NCBI GenBank assembly: GCA_947095585.1
Contig: OX352764.1
Span: 74,696,816 to 74,760,815 of the forward strand
From: Nephrocerus scutellatus
Taxonomy: Eukaryota > Arthropoda > Insecta > Diptera > Pipunculidae
Length of the DNA: 64,000 bases
Direction of reading: 5' to 3'
The notes under the pieces were generated by a model. The model made no database searches and had not been told where the DNA came from. It saw nothing but the letters and a program-made list of their open reading frames with translations. The translations under genes and the position numbers were made by a program. Of the stretch, positions 32,080 through 44,590 are shown piece by piece. The first letter of the stretch is position 1; each line of letters starts with the position of its first letter.

Positions 32080-32720
32080 GCATTTGATCAAAGTGCTCTT
32101 CCTATCGTTTTTGATGTTTTTGATATCGCGCTGATCGCCTCTTTATCTTTGCAGTCACCGCAACACGGTGTATATTGGGTTACACCACTCTGGTAGAACT
32201 TCTGCGTATAGTTTAGTCCTCTCTCTCTTTCTCTCTCTGTGCTGCTTAAATTGGCGGATGAGATTCCACGCCCAGGCTGATTTCTTTCGCCGGTGAACTT
32301 TGTTTTTATACTCTTTATAAATTTACTTGGCTCGTGCCGCATTCTATGAGCTGTAATATACAATAATAATATATATAATATATATATACAGTAATATATA
32401 ATATGATATATATTTAATATATATCGTATATGTCTTATATATCATATTTATATTCTTTGTAAGACAACATTCATCATCCTCTGTATCTCCTGGATTGCTT
32501 TTATATCAGCTTTATATTTGGACAGGGTATCGACTAGCTGCTGCGCAGATCTAGTTCTATACAGTAAGCGTTCGTTCAATGTGAAAATTTTAAGCCATGT
32601 AGTCGTTTTCATAGCTTTGATCTTCGTTGTGGAACAGTGTTTCCGAGGTAGAATTCGGGTTCTTAACAATGGTTTCCTACTAGCCTAGCGCCAACCTTAC
32701 TTCGAAGAGACTAAGTAGCC
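32080..32720 (-). pseudogene. RTE-like LINE, internally deleted copy
   Basis: The minus strand from 32669 encodes RLLYRTRSAQQLVDTLSKYK and ADIKAIQEIQ (start of the RTE endonuclease). After an AT microsatellite (32350-32455) the linker appears: FTGERNQPGRGISSAN, YTQKFYQSGVTQYTPCCGDC. Most of the endonuclease is missing between them. It is the same family as 17570-19640. Confidence 0.8.
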
Positions 32721-32829
32721 CGATCAATTAGCTTTTCCTTTTTTGGGGAAAATTACCAGCGGCCACAACGTGGAGGTTTGATCGTACTCCTTAAAGTAAG
32801 AATAGGTACGGCACGTGCATTTTTTATTT

Positions 32830-34950
32830 ATTATTATTATTATTGGTGGGCTGAGAAGTCTTGTGCACTGCGTCCTTCAGATCTCTTGTTCATTCCAGTT
32901 ATTTACCACAGTATGTGGTGGCTTAGTTCCTTTATGAATGCCATCATATCTGTCAGGTCGATCGGTTTGACATTCTGACATGGAACTGTGTGAGCCTTGA
33001 GGTATTGAAATCTTTTCCTGGTGAGGGCGTCACATATGAAGAGTATGTTTTCTGGCGTTTCTTTTGCCTGATTACAGAAGCGGCAGCGATTCGTTTGGGA
33101 TTTCCCCATTTTTATTAAATAGCCGTTAAATGGGCCGTGTCCTATCATATATACCAGCGAGAGATCTGTGTGCATGGCGGTTTAACTTTATTGCCTTGTC
33201 TATGTCGCTTATGTTGTATTTGAGAAGCTTTTTGGTTTGTATAATCCTAATAGATGATTTCCATTCCGCTTCGATGGCGATATTTGCCCAATCATTTATT
33301 TTGTTCTTGAGGTGGCTTTTGTTTCTGCCTGGAAAACGGCTGGGGATTTTCCTAGGGGTATTCGTATTGAGGTTCTGGGCCAGTCTGTGTACCAGATAGA
33401 TGCAGAATGGGTAAGGTTGTTGATGATATTTTCAACTTGATTTCGTTCTGGTAATCTTATTGAGAAGTTCCTTTGGAAATTAGTTGTTTTTATCATTGGG
33501 TCTGATTGAAGGAGAATACCACTATATATGTTGATTTTGTTAGTGATGGTTGTATTTTCTGGTTTATTAGCTTTAATTTGGTTTGTTTTATTAAGTGTTA
33601 TAACTCTCTTTCCAGCTTCGCTTTTTGATGTATAAGTGAAGTTGTTGAAGTCACAGGAGCTTTTTAAGAGCTGCCATTTGACAAGTCCTTATACCAACTG
33701 TTGCACTTAGACACATAAGTCTCTGAATTTTATTAAGTTTTGGACGTGTCGTAGATTGCTCTGTTTTTGGCCACCATATCAAGGCTGTGTATGAGAGCCT
33801 GGGTCTGATAATGCTTTGGTTTAGCCATAGAGTTAATTGCGGGCTTATTCCCCACGTTTTGCTGAACATGGGTTGGCAAGTAAAGTAAGCTTTATTAGCT
33901 TTTTTGGTGATGTATTATATATAAGAGTTCCATGTAAATTGTTGGTAAGATATGACTCCTAGGTATTTGACTTCTGGCATTGTTTGCACGGTTTTGCCTT
34001 CGAATCTAAGTGTGGAAAGAGTTGTTTTCTTCCTTTTTGTGAAGACGGTGCATACTATTTTGTCTGGGTTAACACTTAGGTTAACCTCTCTACACCATTC
34101 GTTTACTAAATTGAGAGCGAATTTCATGCGTTCTGCTATCGCACTCTCGAATTTTCCATGCACCACTAGGACTAGGTCATCCGCATAGCTAATGTTTGTG
34201 ATATGATTATTCTTAAGCCTGTCTAGTAGCTGGTCCATCACCAGTAGTCACAATGTTGGCTGGTGTTAAGAGGGTTTCGTTGGAGTATGTTGAATCTTAT
34301 GTGGTGACCTAATATTTTCTCCATGGCTTTAAGTATAAATGATGTGAGGCTAATTGCCCTGTAAGACCTGGTATCCTCGGGGGATTTCTTCCCTACTTTT
34401 GGTAAGAAAATCACTCGCATTTCTCTCCAGCACCTATAACTGCTATAACTGGCTTTGTAAAGTTTTACGAGTATGGTTTCTATTATATTTAGCCACGATC
34501 GGGTATATCCCGTCTCCACCTTAAGATTTGTATGGTCCAGCGAACTACTTCAGTGGTGAATATGCTATTGGAGTGCCTATGGGACTCTGCGGAGATAAGG
34601 TAAGGGTGTGAGTTAATGTCCTCGTTTTCTTCTTGGTTGCTTAGTATTAGACAATTGGGGAAGTGACTTTTTACCAAGCACTCAAGAGTTTCTAGTATCG
34701 TGGTTTTCAGTTCACCGTTTGTTGTTTTGAGTGAACCAAGTGGATTTGTGATCAAGGGAGAGAGCTTTGTGTAGTGGACATGCTGTTGGCAGCTTTTCAA
34801 TACTTTCACAGAATTCCCTCCAGCAGTTTCTTTTGCTATTTCTTAATGCAAAGTTGTATTTTGTTAGAGAAGTTCGGTAGGCCGTCCAAATAGTTGTGTG
34901 TTGGTTGGCCTTGTTAAAGAGTCGGCAGGTGCATAAATACAAATTGTTAT
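32830..34950 (-). pseudogene. LOA/I-like LINE with RNase H, nearly complete ORF2 region
   Basis: Minus-strand order: linker (FALRNSKRNCWREFCESIEK), reverse transcriptase start (CWREMRVIFLPKVGKKSPED, TRSYRAISLTSFILKAMEKI), catalytic ISYADDLVLVVHG, VNLSVNPDKIVCTVFTKRK, VKYLGV, then TWGISPQLTLWLNQSIIRPR, an RNase H start (SIWYTDWPRTS) and an end with FCNQAKETPENILFICDAL. The frames are separated by shifts and stops. The 3' end is a (TAA)n-type tail (TATTATTATTATT on the plus strand at 32826-32845). A second 3' fragment is at 47445-48100. Confidence 0.85.
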
Positions 34951-35099
34951 TTCACTTATTCTGCGGATGGTTAACCGCTGATCATTACTTGACTGATTTA
35001 TAAAGCATAAATATGCTCATTTATTTATTCATTCATGCTGCTAACGCCGGCACTGTCTGGTCGCACTAATATTAAGTATGTTTAATGCTTCATAAGTTG

Positions 35100-35343
35100 C
35101 ATATAATAATAATAATAATACTCGGCGCGACAGAACATTGAGGTCCAAGGCCTAGCTTCTCGCGACCATTTGTGTTGCGCATGTATATTTTTGGACACAA
35201 ATGGACAAATGGAAGGGACTTAAGGACGAAACCGAACGGCGAATTGAGAAGCTTTCTGTGATTATTCCTCTCGGAACGTTTGTCACCCATTCGCGAGAGG
35301 TGGGACACCGTGAAAAATACTTTTGGTGTTACTGGGATTCGCC
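35100..35343 (-). repeat. SINE-A, copy in last Ano8 intron
   Basis: Plus-strand reading AATAATAATAATAATACTCGGCGCGACAGAACATTG... to TTACTGGGATTCG gives a minus-oriented SINE-A cut at its B box, so the tRNA head is mostly lost. It lies about 120 bp before the acceptor of the final coding exon. Confidence 0.8.
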
Positions 35344-35460
35344 CACTATTTATGTGCATAAGCTATACATTTAATATCCCAACAGGTTTTACTTTAGTTT
35401 ATTTTCAAATTTAAACTAAATATTTCATTAAAATTTATAATATATGTTTTCCATCGGCAG

Positions 35461-35595
35461 GCTCTGGCAAAAATGCCTCCTTTACCAGCACCGGGTGGTG
35501 AACTGTCATTGATACCGATTGAGAAGCTCATACAAGTTGACGATATTAAACCACAACTCAAATCCCTACCATCAGGATCGTCTGGGTCTTTTTAA
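35461..35595 (+). CDS. Ano8: Ano8 exon 14: C-terminus and stop codon
   Basis: It follows TTTCCATCGGCAG in phase 0. It encodes ALAKMPPLPAPGGELSLIPI, EKLIQVDDIKPQLKSLPSGS and SGSF, and stops at TAA 35593-35595. It continues the charged helix of exon 13 into a Pro-rich and then Ser/Gly-rich C-terminus. The intron before it (3.6 kb) holds RTE-like and LOA-like LINE remnants and a SINE, none of which interrupts coding sequence. Confidence 0.87.
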   Translation, partial: ALAKMPPLPAPGGELSLIPIEKLIQVDDIKPQLKSLPSGSSGSF

Positions 35596-37520
35596 ACTAC
35601 ATACCAGGATTACAGAGTGGGAAAAATATTACTCTGAGTCAAATTCCTTATTTTAATCTACATATGTCAACCAAACGTCATAATTCAATGTAAATAATGT
35701 CTGCATCGCAACCATCATAATCTTTGTCCTTTACACAGAATGACAAACATTGCAATTGTTTTTCAAATGCACAAATTTAATCCATGATGTATAGATAAAA
35801 TAAATTAAAAACTAAGCAGAAGGTGGCAGAATCAGAAGCTGACAGAGTACAGGAAAATAAAAATTATGATCTCACCTAATTTTAAGTTGTAACGGGTGAG
35901 TGTTGAAGAAAAGATGGCACCCACCAGATAACTCAGACCATTTGTCCATTGTACTCAAAATTTTGATTTTTTGATCTCATGTTGGACATAAACAAATCTT
36001 TACTGAACAAATAACAAAAAGTATTAAATAAAAAAATGCAAAAACAGTTTACAAAAAAAATATTTATTATTAACAAAAATATAAAATATCTAATAAAATA
36101 AGAAATCAAATTTAATTGCAAGGAAGAAGTAATGAAAAATACCAAAAACAGAATGTGGCTTAAAATCAACAAACGAAATTAAATTAGTTTGACGTTATTA
36201 GTATGCAGTAAGCTGTTTAGAAGTTATTTATAGTCTTATTGCAAAGACAAAAAATCTGAAACGTAATGAATTTATTCGGAATTCATATGAAAATATTAGA
36301 AAAATGTTTCCTTAGGGTTCAGTAGATCGTCAGAAGTAAATGAAAAAAAAAACGTTTATTAGTTACGCGGTTAACTGGAATCGATAATATTATGCGTGTG
36401 GCTTAAATGATTAGTTTTTAAACTGCTTAAGATGTCATATATTATAAATGATTAAATCTCAGCTTCTATGGTTGTTCTCTTTTACGAGTTACAATTACGG
36501 TAATCACGTTTTGCTTAATATACACAATGACAAGAAAATTTTTTAATGTGTGGCCACAATTGCATTCAAAAGATGTATCTTCTCTATTTGTAGTTTCACA
36601 TGTTTTTAAGTGAAGATACCCTCAATCTAGTCTATCGGACTAGTTCCAAGAATTTTGTGCAAGCAAAAATAAATTAATGTTATCCTTCTTTTAATTGCAA
36701 CGTCGAGTCGTTACAAATGAAACTGAGAAAAAATTTGCGCTTTGTATATTCGGAAAAGAGCTTTTTAGTATAGCGAGGAATTACGTTTTTTTTTAAAAAA
36801 AAGAATGAATACCTAAAAATTTATTTTGCTAACACAATATTATTTATATGTATGGGCTCGTAATATAAAAAAAAAACATTTGTAAATATTGAAACAATTT
36901 AGATAAAATAAAGAACAGATAAATTAAATGTTTTGAGTTAAACAACAGCGAATCTATTTATAGTTTGGAAAATATTGTATCCTTCGGTGGTTTTTTGCAG
37001 AATGCAGTGAACTTCCTACTCCGCTTTGACGTTTCTTAGACTTTGGACCTACCTTTAGTTTTTAGTGTCATTTTGCAATTTGTTTTTAATAAGTCTGTAT
37101 CCAGAGAGATCTTCCTATCATCATTATTATCATAAGAGGTATGATAAGAAAATAAGCGGATATGTAATATTGGAAGCTTTCTCTATTCTTGACTGTCAAT
37201 ACCGAGCACTAAAGCAATCCGAAGAAAACATTTAGAATGGAACGAAAGAATGGAATTCTTAGACTTCTATGCTTTTCTTTGTGTTGCTTTGGTAAAAAAA
37301 AACACATTGTTATAATGTTTCAGACTCCTTATTCGCCGAACATATCCACCTCGTAATCCGGAAGTTACAAAAATGCAGAAAGACGAGGTTTTGCCAACAT
37401 CGAGGATATAAAAACAAAATTGCTAAATGATCTAAAAGCTATACAGAAAACTGCGGTCTAAAATTAAATTAATATCCATGAATGTATTTTTTTAAATAAA
37501 AATATAATTTAATAAAAAAC
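35596..37520 (+). other. Ano8 3' UTR and flanking AT-rich DNA
   Basis: No coding sequence is recognisable. An AATAAA hexamer at 35799-35804 is a candidate poly(A) signal about 200 nt after the stop. Further AATAAA-type hexamers occur near 36665, 36907 and 37495, so longer 3' ends are possible. The stretch is A/T-rich and free of the repeat families seen elsewhere until about 37625. Confidence 0.5.
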
Positions 37521-37624
37521 AATTGTAACGTTGTTTCGCTCGGGTGACACTCGCCGGTCACCCAGGGTTCGTTTTCTCCTCTTTGTTACAAATTAAATTT
37601 TTGTTTGTTTTCTTTGTTTTATTA

Positions 37625-38490
37625 TTTTTAAATTCTCTATATTAACTTCACTTGCCCGTGGGTCGTCGGTCGTCGGTCGGTCGTCTGTCGTGGATTCTTG
37701 CGATCAATTTTTAACCCACTTCCCATGGCCCGATTTTATTGAAATTTTGCACACATGTGTATTTCCGGAGACAACACTTTCTATTAAATTTTGAGGCCCC
37801 TTGGGCTGCGGGGTCGGGGGGCTCCCAAACAAAAATTTTAAAAAATTTACCCGATTTTCTTCAAATTTTACACACATGTGTATACCCATTTGGTAGTGAT
37901 CGGGTCCCGGGTTCGGCCGCAAGGCCCTTATACATTTTTTAAATATTTATACTGGCATCAGATATTCGTCGCCCTTTATGGACTGTGTGCGGTGTGTGCT
38001 GCGCAGTCGGCTGCGCTGCATGGTTTTGGTGGTGGAGAGAGAGAGAGAAATCTTAGCTCACGCACAAATGAACCCAGCAAATGAAACGAGACAGACATGT
38101 TTTATGCTTACTTCAACTTACATTTTTATTTACTGAATTGTATTTTTATTGATGTCGTTTTTTTTGTTGTCGATATCAACTTACAGATAGAACAACAAGT
38201 TTTCACAATATTCTGTCATTTCGCGTTTTCATAAATTAGTTCAGAGCAGTCAAAGAGTTCTCAAGATAACTGCTCGTGTTTCTTATTTGCTCAGAGTATG
38301 AGCGTGCTCTACGTGCTCAGAAAAAAATGATCTGAGCATTTTCAATTTTAACATCTGATGTCAAATGTCTGTTTCGATGATTTTCTCCTACAATAAAAAT
38401 AAAATGGCCCAGGATCGAGGGGCTCCCATATCAATTTCTGCGATTAGAGAATTTAGATGAAAAATTTTAATTTTTATGGGTTGTTTTTTT
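37625..38490 (+). repeat. Family H element, complete copy
   Basis: Starts TTTTTAAATTCTCTATATTAACTTC, with a (GGTCGTC)n-like core, ATCAATTTTTAACCC, two ACACATGTGTAT modules with GGGGCTCCCA, the hairpin GTGCTGCGCAGTCGGCTGCGC, a (GA)n run and one 3' module ending TTAGAGAATTTAGATG...TTTTTATGGGTTGTTTTTTT. It is a single-module copy with both ends preserved. Confidence 0.8.
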
Positions 38491-38627
38491 TCCTTTAATT
38501 TTGATTTTTTTGCCTTAATATATATTAACAGTGGTGGTCTAAAATACTTATCATACTTAACATAGGGCTATAGGAACTACATAATACTAAATGAACTAAA
38601 TACTATACTAGGTGGTGCGACACCAGT

Positions 38628-39110
38628 GGAGCACACGGGTGGCGTTCACGTTCGGCTCAAAGTAACTGCCGACAGTTGCAAAAGCATCAACAACTGTAGT
38701 CCGGGTACTTGAAACTGTCGCTAGAGGGAGCATTCGGAGGGCATTCGTGTTGAGCAGCTCGGATCTAAGTAGCTACCGACATTTGCAAAAGCATCAACAA
38801 CAGTCGGTCGCTAACTTGAAACTAAAGTTAGAAGGAGCACTTGGATGGTGTTCGTGTTGAACAGCTCGGCTCTAAGTAGCTACCGACATTTGCAAAAGCA
38901 TCAACAACAGTCGGTCGCTAACTTGAAACTAAAGTTAGAAGGAGCACTTGGATGGTGTTCGTGTTGAACAGCTCGGCTCTAAGTAGCTACCGACAGTTGC
39001 AAAAGCATCAACAACAGTCGGTCGCTAACTTGAAACTAAAGTTAATGTATGGTGGAACACACGGGGGGCGTTCTTTAAAGAACATCTCGGTTCCGCTGTA
39101 ATTCTCGAAA
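38628..39110. repeat. 107-bp tandem satellite, about 4.4 copies
   Basis: GACA(G/T)TTGCAAAAGCATCAACAAC recurs at 38671, 38778, 38885 and 38992, exactly 107 bp apart. A diverged fifth start lies near 39099 (TTCTCGAAAGCATCAAC). Each unit holds GTCGGTCGCTAACTTGAAAC, TTAGAAGGAGCACTTGGATG and TTCGTGTTGAACAGCTCGGC. The inner units are almost identical, so they are recent or homogenised. No ORF runs through. Confidence 0.9.
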
Positions 39111-39329
39111 GCATCAACACTTTTCGAGTATTACAGCCAAAAGTTTCGTTTTTAAAACGAACAGGAGTGTTTAGTGTAAAAATATGCTGTCTCTTCTCCT
39201 CTCCAGTTGTGATTTTCGCGCCCCATGTCATGGCTTTTCTCTTTCAAATTGCTAGGAATTTTAGCACAACAGCTATTGAATAAGAAATTGTTTGTATGCG
39301 TGCTTTACTCGTATATGTACAATTTCTTT

Positions 39330-39532
39330 TCTTTTATTATTAACTAATTTATTGTTATTATTGTAATTATTATTATTCTTGTTATTTACCTGCTTAGTCA
39401 TGGGGGGCGACAGAAGTGCTTTTGCACCAAAAGAATAATTTTCTCGGTTTAGCATTGGACGACCGTGGGCTTTGAACCCCATATCATGCGATTACCGAGC
39501 GGAAGTATTACTGTTGTGCTACTGTCGCACAT
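39330..39532 (-). repeat. SINE-C (tRNA-derived)
   Basis: The minus strand reads GCGACAGTAGCACAACAGTAATACTTCCGC...GGGGTTCAAAGCCCACGGTCG: a tRNA-like head with a degenerate A box and B box GGTTCAAAGCC, then a body and an (AAT)n-rich tail (39340-39385 on the plus strand). It is unlike SINE-A and SINE-B in sequence. A lone copy, so a decayed tRNA pseudogene is the alternative. Confidence 0.55.
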
Positions 39533-39860
39533 GCATTGTACTCAGTACTTTGCTTACAGGTTTGTGCCGTGTGGTGCTTTGCGTGCTTGTGGCAATTTAT
39601 TCGCAGTATGCTTATAATGTTTGTAATCTTGTATGCTATATATAATATCATGTTGTATATTTTTTTAGAAGTACGGTTTGTAACGTAGGTGATTTAATTG
39701 TTGCGTTAAATCAACTTTCTTACACAATAATAAATAATAAATTTTGAATAACAAATAATAGCAATGACTGTTACAAAGAGGATTATCCGTCATTGTATTG
39801 TAGAGTTTAGTTTTTAGGAAGAGACTTTCTTTCACACCCTTTGTGAGATAAACATTTGAA

Positions 39861-41010
39861 TTTTTAAATTCTCTATATTAACTTCGCGTGCACGTGGCTG
39901 GCTGGCTGGGTGGCTGGCTGGTCAGATTTTCTGATCAATTTTTAACCCAGTTCCCATAGCCCGATTTTATTGAAATTTTGCACACATGTATATTTCCGGT
40001 GACAATACCCTTCGGACCACGGGTTTTATGAAAAAGTTCCCGATTTTCTTTAAATTTTATACGCATGTGTATCTGAGATTGACAAAACTTTTTTGTTAAA
40101 ATTTTGAAGCGATCGGGCCTCGGGGTCGGGGGGCTCCCATACAATTTTTTTTTAATTATCAATTTTTAACGCACTTCCTAAAGTCCGATTTTTCTGAAAT
40201 TTTGTACACATGTGTATTTCCAGTGACAATACTTTTTTTAAAATTTGGAAGTGATCGGGCCCCGGGTTCGTGGGACTCCCATACAAATTTAAAATAAAAA
40301 TTACCCGATTTTTTTCAAATTTTACACACATGTGTATAACCAATAAAAAATACTTTTTCTAAAATTTGGTCGGGCCCCGTGTTCGGCCGCAAGGCCCTTA
40401 TACATTTTTTTAATTTCTTATAGTGGCATCAGATACCGTCGTACTTTAATGACTGCGTGCGGCGTGTGCTGCGCAGTCGGCTGCGCTTAGAGTATGAGCG
40501 TGCTCTAAGTGCTAAGAATAAAATGATCTGAGTATTTTCAATTTTAACATCTGATGTCAAATGTCTCTTTCGATGATTTTCCACTACATTAAAAAAAATG
40601 ACCTAGGATCGAGAGGCTCCCATATCAATTTCTGCGATTAGAGAATTTAGATGAAAAATTTTAATTTGTATGGGTTGTTTTTTCTGTTGTCGATATCAAC
40701 TTACAGATAGAACAACAAGTTGTCACAATATTCTGTCATTTGGTGTTTTCATAAATTAGTTCAGAGCAGTCAAAGAGTTCTCAAGAAAAATGCTCGTGTT
40801 TCTTATTTGCTCAGAGAATGAGCGTGCTCTAAGTGCTCAGAATAAAATGATCTGAAGCATTTTCAAATTTGACATCTGATGTCAAATGTCCCTTTCGATG
40901 ATTTTCTCCTACAATAAAAAAAAATTACCCAGGATCGAGGGGCTCCCATATCAATTTCTGCGATTAGAGAATTTATATGAAAAATTTTAATTTTTATGGG
41001 TTGTTTTTTT
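39861..41010 (+). repeat. Family H element with doubled 3' module
   Basis: Starts TTTTTAAATTCTCTATATTAACTTC with a (GGCT)n core. It holds several ACACATGTGTAT modules; the hairpin GTGCTGCGCAGTCGGCTGCGC is followed by a deletion relative to 27639-29208. The 3' modules end at about 40680 and 41005 (326 bp apart). The inner junction (TTTGTATGGGTTGTTTTTTCTGTTGTCGATATC) is the same as in the 27639 copy, so the duplicated form was inherited from a common source. Confidence 0.8.
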
Positions 41011-41349
41011 AAGACATAAAAAAATATTAGTTATTCTCTACATTCTAGTATATTTTTCTATTAAGAACATCTAGATACATCAAACAGACTCTGATAATTT
41101 TTTATATATCCGTATTACGTATTAACATAACCACATATAAAGAAACTTACGATAAAATAAGTAAATTGAAAATGTTATTAGAATATATAATATATAATAA
41201 TATCCAACTAGCGGAAATTCTCGGCGTTTCCCGGCGGCCCTATCTCACTGACCCCCACCCAACTTACCACCCGCCCACTGACTCCCCGCCCGCTGACCTC
41301 TTGCCCTCCCACCTCCCACCAACTGACCACTCACCCGATCGAAAATAAT

Positions 41350-42770
41350 CCGAAGTGGATATATAAATCTCAGTCAGTTTATTTGTGATGCCGAATTCTC
41401 TCATGACTCTGTAAAGTTCTACTCTGGCTATGCTATCATAGGCGGCTTTAAAGTCTATTAAAAGATGGTGTAGTGAGTTTCGAAAAACTAGATATTTTTC
41501 CATCAACTTCCTAAGGGTGTAAATGTGATCAGTTGTTGATTTGCCTGGGATGAAGCAACACTGGTTTGAACCAATTATGACTTTAGCGTATGGGGCTATC
41601 CTATCTTGAAGGATAGAGTTGAAAATCTTATACGAGGTACTCAACAACGGTATACCACGAAAATTGCTGCATCTTGTGATACCTCCTGGGGCACAGAATA
41701 CCTCTTCGACAGTCTTCTGGCATCACTTCTTCGTCCCATAATTGCACTATTATTTCATGAATTGTAATCAGCTCTGCTGGGATCCCATCTGATCGCAGGG
41801 CCTTATTATTGAGCCTATTTATCGCTCTGCTAACTTCGTCTATGCTTGGTGACGGCAGCATAGTATGATATTCGGTCATTGGTGGATCCTCCAATTTCTC
41901 AGTTAGCTGGCCATTTAGCAACTCATAAAAGTGCTCTTCCCATCGCTCTTAAATGACTTTGAGATCGGCAATCAGATTACCCACTTTGTCTTTGCAGCAT
42001 GTGCAACGCGGTTATATTGCGTTATACCGTGGACTCTTTGGTTGAACTAACGCGCCTGATGCGGTTCTTGCTCTCTATACTGTTCTAGTTCACGGACGAG
42101 ATTCTTCCCCCAGGCTGCTTTCTTTCGCCGATAAACTGTTTTTTTTTCATATCCTCTGAGCTCTTTATATTCATCTTTGCGTGCCCGCGTTCTGTGAGAT
42201 TGTTGCATTGCTCGGTACGCAACATTCTTACGTTCAGTCGCTAGCTTACATTCGTCATCGAACCAGTCGTTTCGATTTCTACGACTACTGCCTTAGATGG
42301 AGCAGCAGAACTAATGACTGTATTCTTAAGGCGTGTCCATTTCTCTTCTACGATCGGCTTCAGTCCCAGGACTTACTCTCCCTGGCGAGTGCTATCGCTT
42401 GACCGTAGTTGTTTGTGGTCTCTTCGTTGCGAAGGGCAGCCGTGTTGGCTCGAATCTGATTCACGGATGCAGTCTTTCTTGATCCACGCTCGGAGCACCA
42501 TACCAACAAGAAAGTGGTCCGAGTCGACGGTGGCACCTCGGTACGTTCGTACCGTTATCAGGTTCGGGTAGTGGCGGCAAATCTCGCATCACAGCTTTAA
42601 TATATCTCATATTCTGATTTTTGTAAGACACCATTCCCAGTCCACCGCTTCTCCTGGATTGCTGTTATATCAGACTTATATTCGGATAGGGTATCGGATC
42701 GGCCAGCTGCTGGTCAGCTCGAGATCTATAAAGTAAGCGTACATTCCATGGAGCGAGGCCAATAAACTCG
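41350..42770 (-). pseudogene. RTE-like LINE, degenerate copy
   Basis: The minus strand starts with endonuclease remnants near 42590-42740, then HLTEKLED-like MLNGQLTEKLEDPPMTEYHT, SIDEVSRAINRLNNKALRSD and GIPAELI (41921-41760), then LLSTSYKIFNSILQDRIAPY, SNQCCFIPGKSTTDHIYTL and LIDFKAAYDSI (41647-41400). It ends before the YADD box, so it is truncated at the 3' side. It is closely related to 17570-19640. Confidence 0.85.
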
Positions 42771-42821
42771 CCCGTAAAAAAACCGTAAAAAATCAGCGTC
42801 GGAAATTAATTTAAAGAATTT

Positions 42822-43318
42822 AAAAAAACCGCTCATAAAAATTTAATTTTTTCTTGTAAATTCTCTAATCGAAGATACACATGTGTATAAAATTTGAAGA
42901 AAATCGGGTACTTTCTTTATAAAATTTGTATAGGTGCCCCCTGACCACGGAGCCCGAATACTTCCAAATTTTTACAAAAAATGTTGTCCATCGGAGATAC
43001 ACATGCGTATAAATTTTGAAGAAAATAAAATATTTGTATGAGAGCCCCCGACCTTGTGACCAGAGGGGTCCAAATTTTAATAGAAAGTGTTGTTATCGGA
43101 GATACACATGTGAGCAAAGTTTGAATAAAATCGGGCTTTAGGAAGTGGGTTAAAAATTGATCACAAGATTCCACCACCCACTGACAGGAAGACACATACC
43201 GACGCGAAATTAATTTAGAAAATTAAAAAAATTAAAAATTAATATGTTTCATCTAAATTTTCTAATCGAAGATACACATGTGTATAAAATTTAAAGCTAA
43301 GTTAATAAAGAGAATTTG
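42822..43318 (-). repeat. Family H element plus a minimal second copy
   Basis: In minus orientation: a 3' end (CATAAAAATTTAATTTTTTCTTGTAAATTCTCTAATC), modules with ATACACATG(T/C)GTATAAA, GTGGGTTAAAAATTGATCAC and a 5' end near 43215. It is followed at 43225-43318 by a tiny second element containing both ends and a single ATACACATGTGTAT. Confidence 0.7.
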
Positions 43319-43319
43319 A

Positions 43320-44590
43320 AAATCAAAACCCAAACAATAAAACCACACCTTAACACAAACCACATGGCACCAAATTTATCTGGGTTACGTTTTACGTTGC
43401 GATAAAAAACTATATACACCTTAATGTAATCGTAAAACAGTTAATAGTTATTTAAGCTAACCATCTATGTATCAAGTTTAAAAAATGACCAAACAGACCA
43501 CCTGCCTCCCATTAACCAGAAGCCAAAAGAAATAACATCAGCGTTCACATTTTTGACGCAACGGAGCGACGATCGGCGTGTTTCTAAGAAATCCATCCGA
43601 ATCCACTTGTTCGCATTTCTAGGAAACTAAGTTAAACTTAAATAAATCACCTCCAGATGTACCGCACCACCGCACCGGAGAGAATTAAATTATTCAAACA
43701 GATACGCATCTTGTTGAATATCCGTAAACTCGTGTATCTATGGTGAAAATATCTCTTTATTCATACCGCGTACTGGGCACTGGTATATTTGGTAAAAAAA
43801 TTAATTACTTCTTTGCATTTGTGTGAGTGTGTTTGCATGCGAATGTTGAATATTACATTTGGCTCCACCCATGGCGAAAACCAGTAGCTGCATAAACCTT
43901 TCCAAAGACACTACCAATCTTACGATCATTACGAATTTACGCTGGAAAAAGGTGATATGCTGAGTACAGCGTTGGCCAATTAGAGTTCTCAAGCTTTTGC
44001 AATACGAAATTTAATAGCCTGTGCGAAATGAGCACCGTTTTATCGTTATGGCTTCACCTTATCCCCAAGTGATATGCCACACAAAAGTATAAGGCATACG
44101 AGGCTTTTAATTAAACGCCAAACACCATGACACAAAAACATAAAAAGAAAAACGTACAGTAAATTAAAAAATAAAACGATTGTGCCAAATTCCTTTTTTA
44201 CTAAATATATTCGCAAATAAACGAAGTTTTAAAGCCATATTTTGATCAAATTATCCAAAATCCCAAATGATTTGCTATTTTTGAACTTAATTAAAAAATC
44301 TAGATGAATTAAACGGACACAGTTTATAACCAAGTCCATAACCAAGTTTTACGTTCATATCACACAAACAAACGGTAAAGTGTGGGCAATATACTATAGT
44401 GCAAATAATACCATGAGCTGTTTCACCAAAAACCCAAGCGTTTTTTTTAGGATTGACACAAACGGAGTATAACTTTAATGCAAAGTAGAACTTATTAAAC
44501 GTACGACCGTTGGCAAGAACTCATGCTGTTGAAGCTGTTGAAACCGAAAAAACAGTTAGCATATTCATCACATTAGATCAAAATTGACGC
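43320..44590. other. No recognised feature
   Basis: AT-rich sequence; short ORFs only. Confidence 0.5.

Noticed and set aside
38628..39110. CRISPR-like array
   Set aside because: Units are 107-bp head-to-tail repeats with no repeat/spacer structure, in a eukaryotic genome.
39400..39532. Long terminal repeat or retroviral primer site
   Set aside because: No paired repeats and no gag/pol nearby; tRNA-like boxes on the minus strand fit a SINE better.
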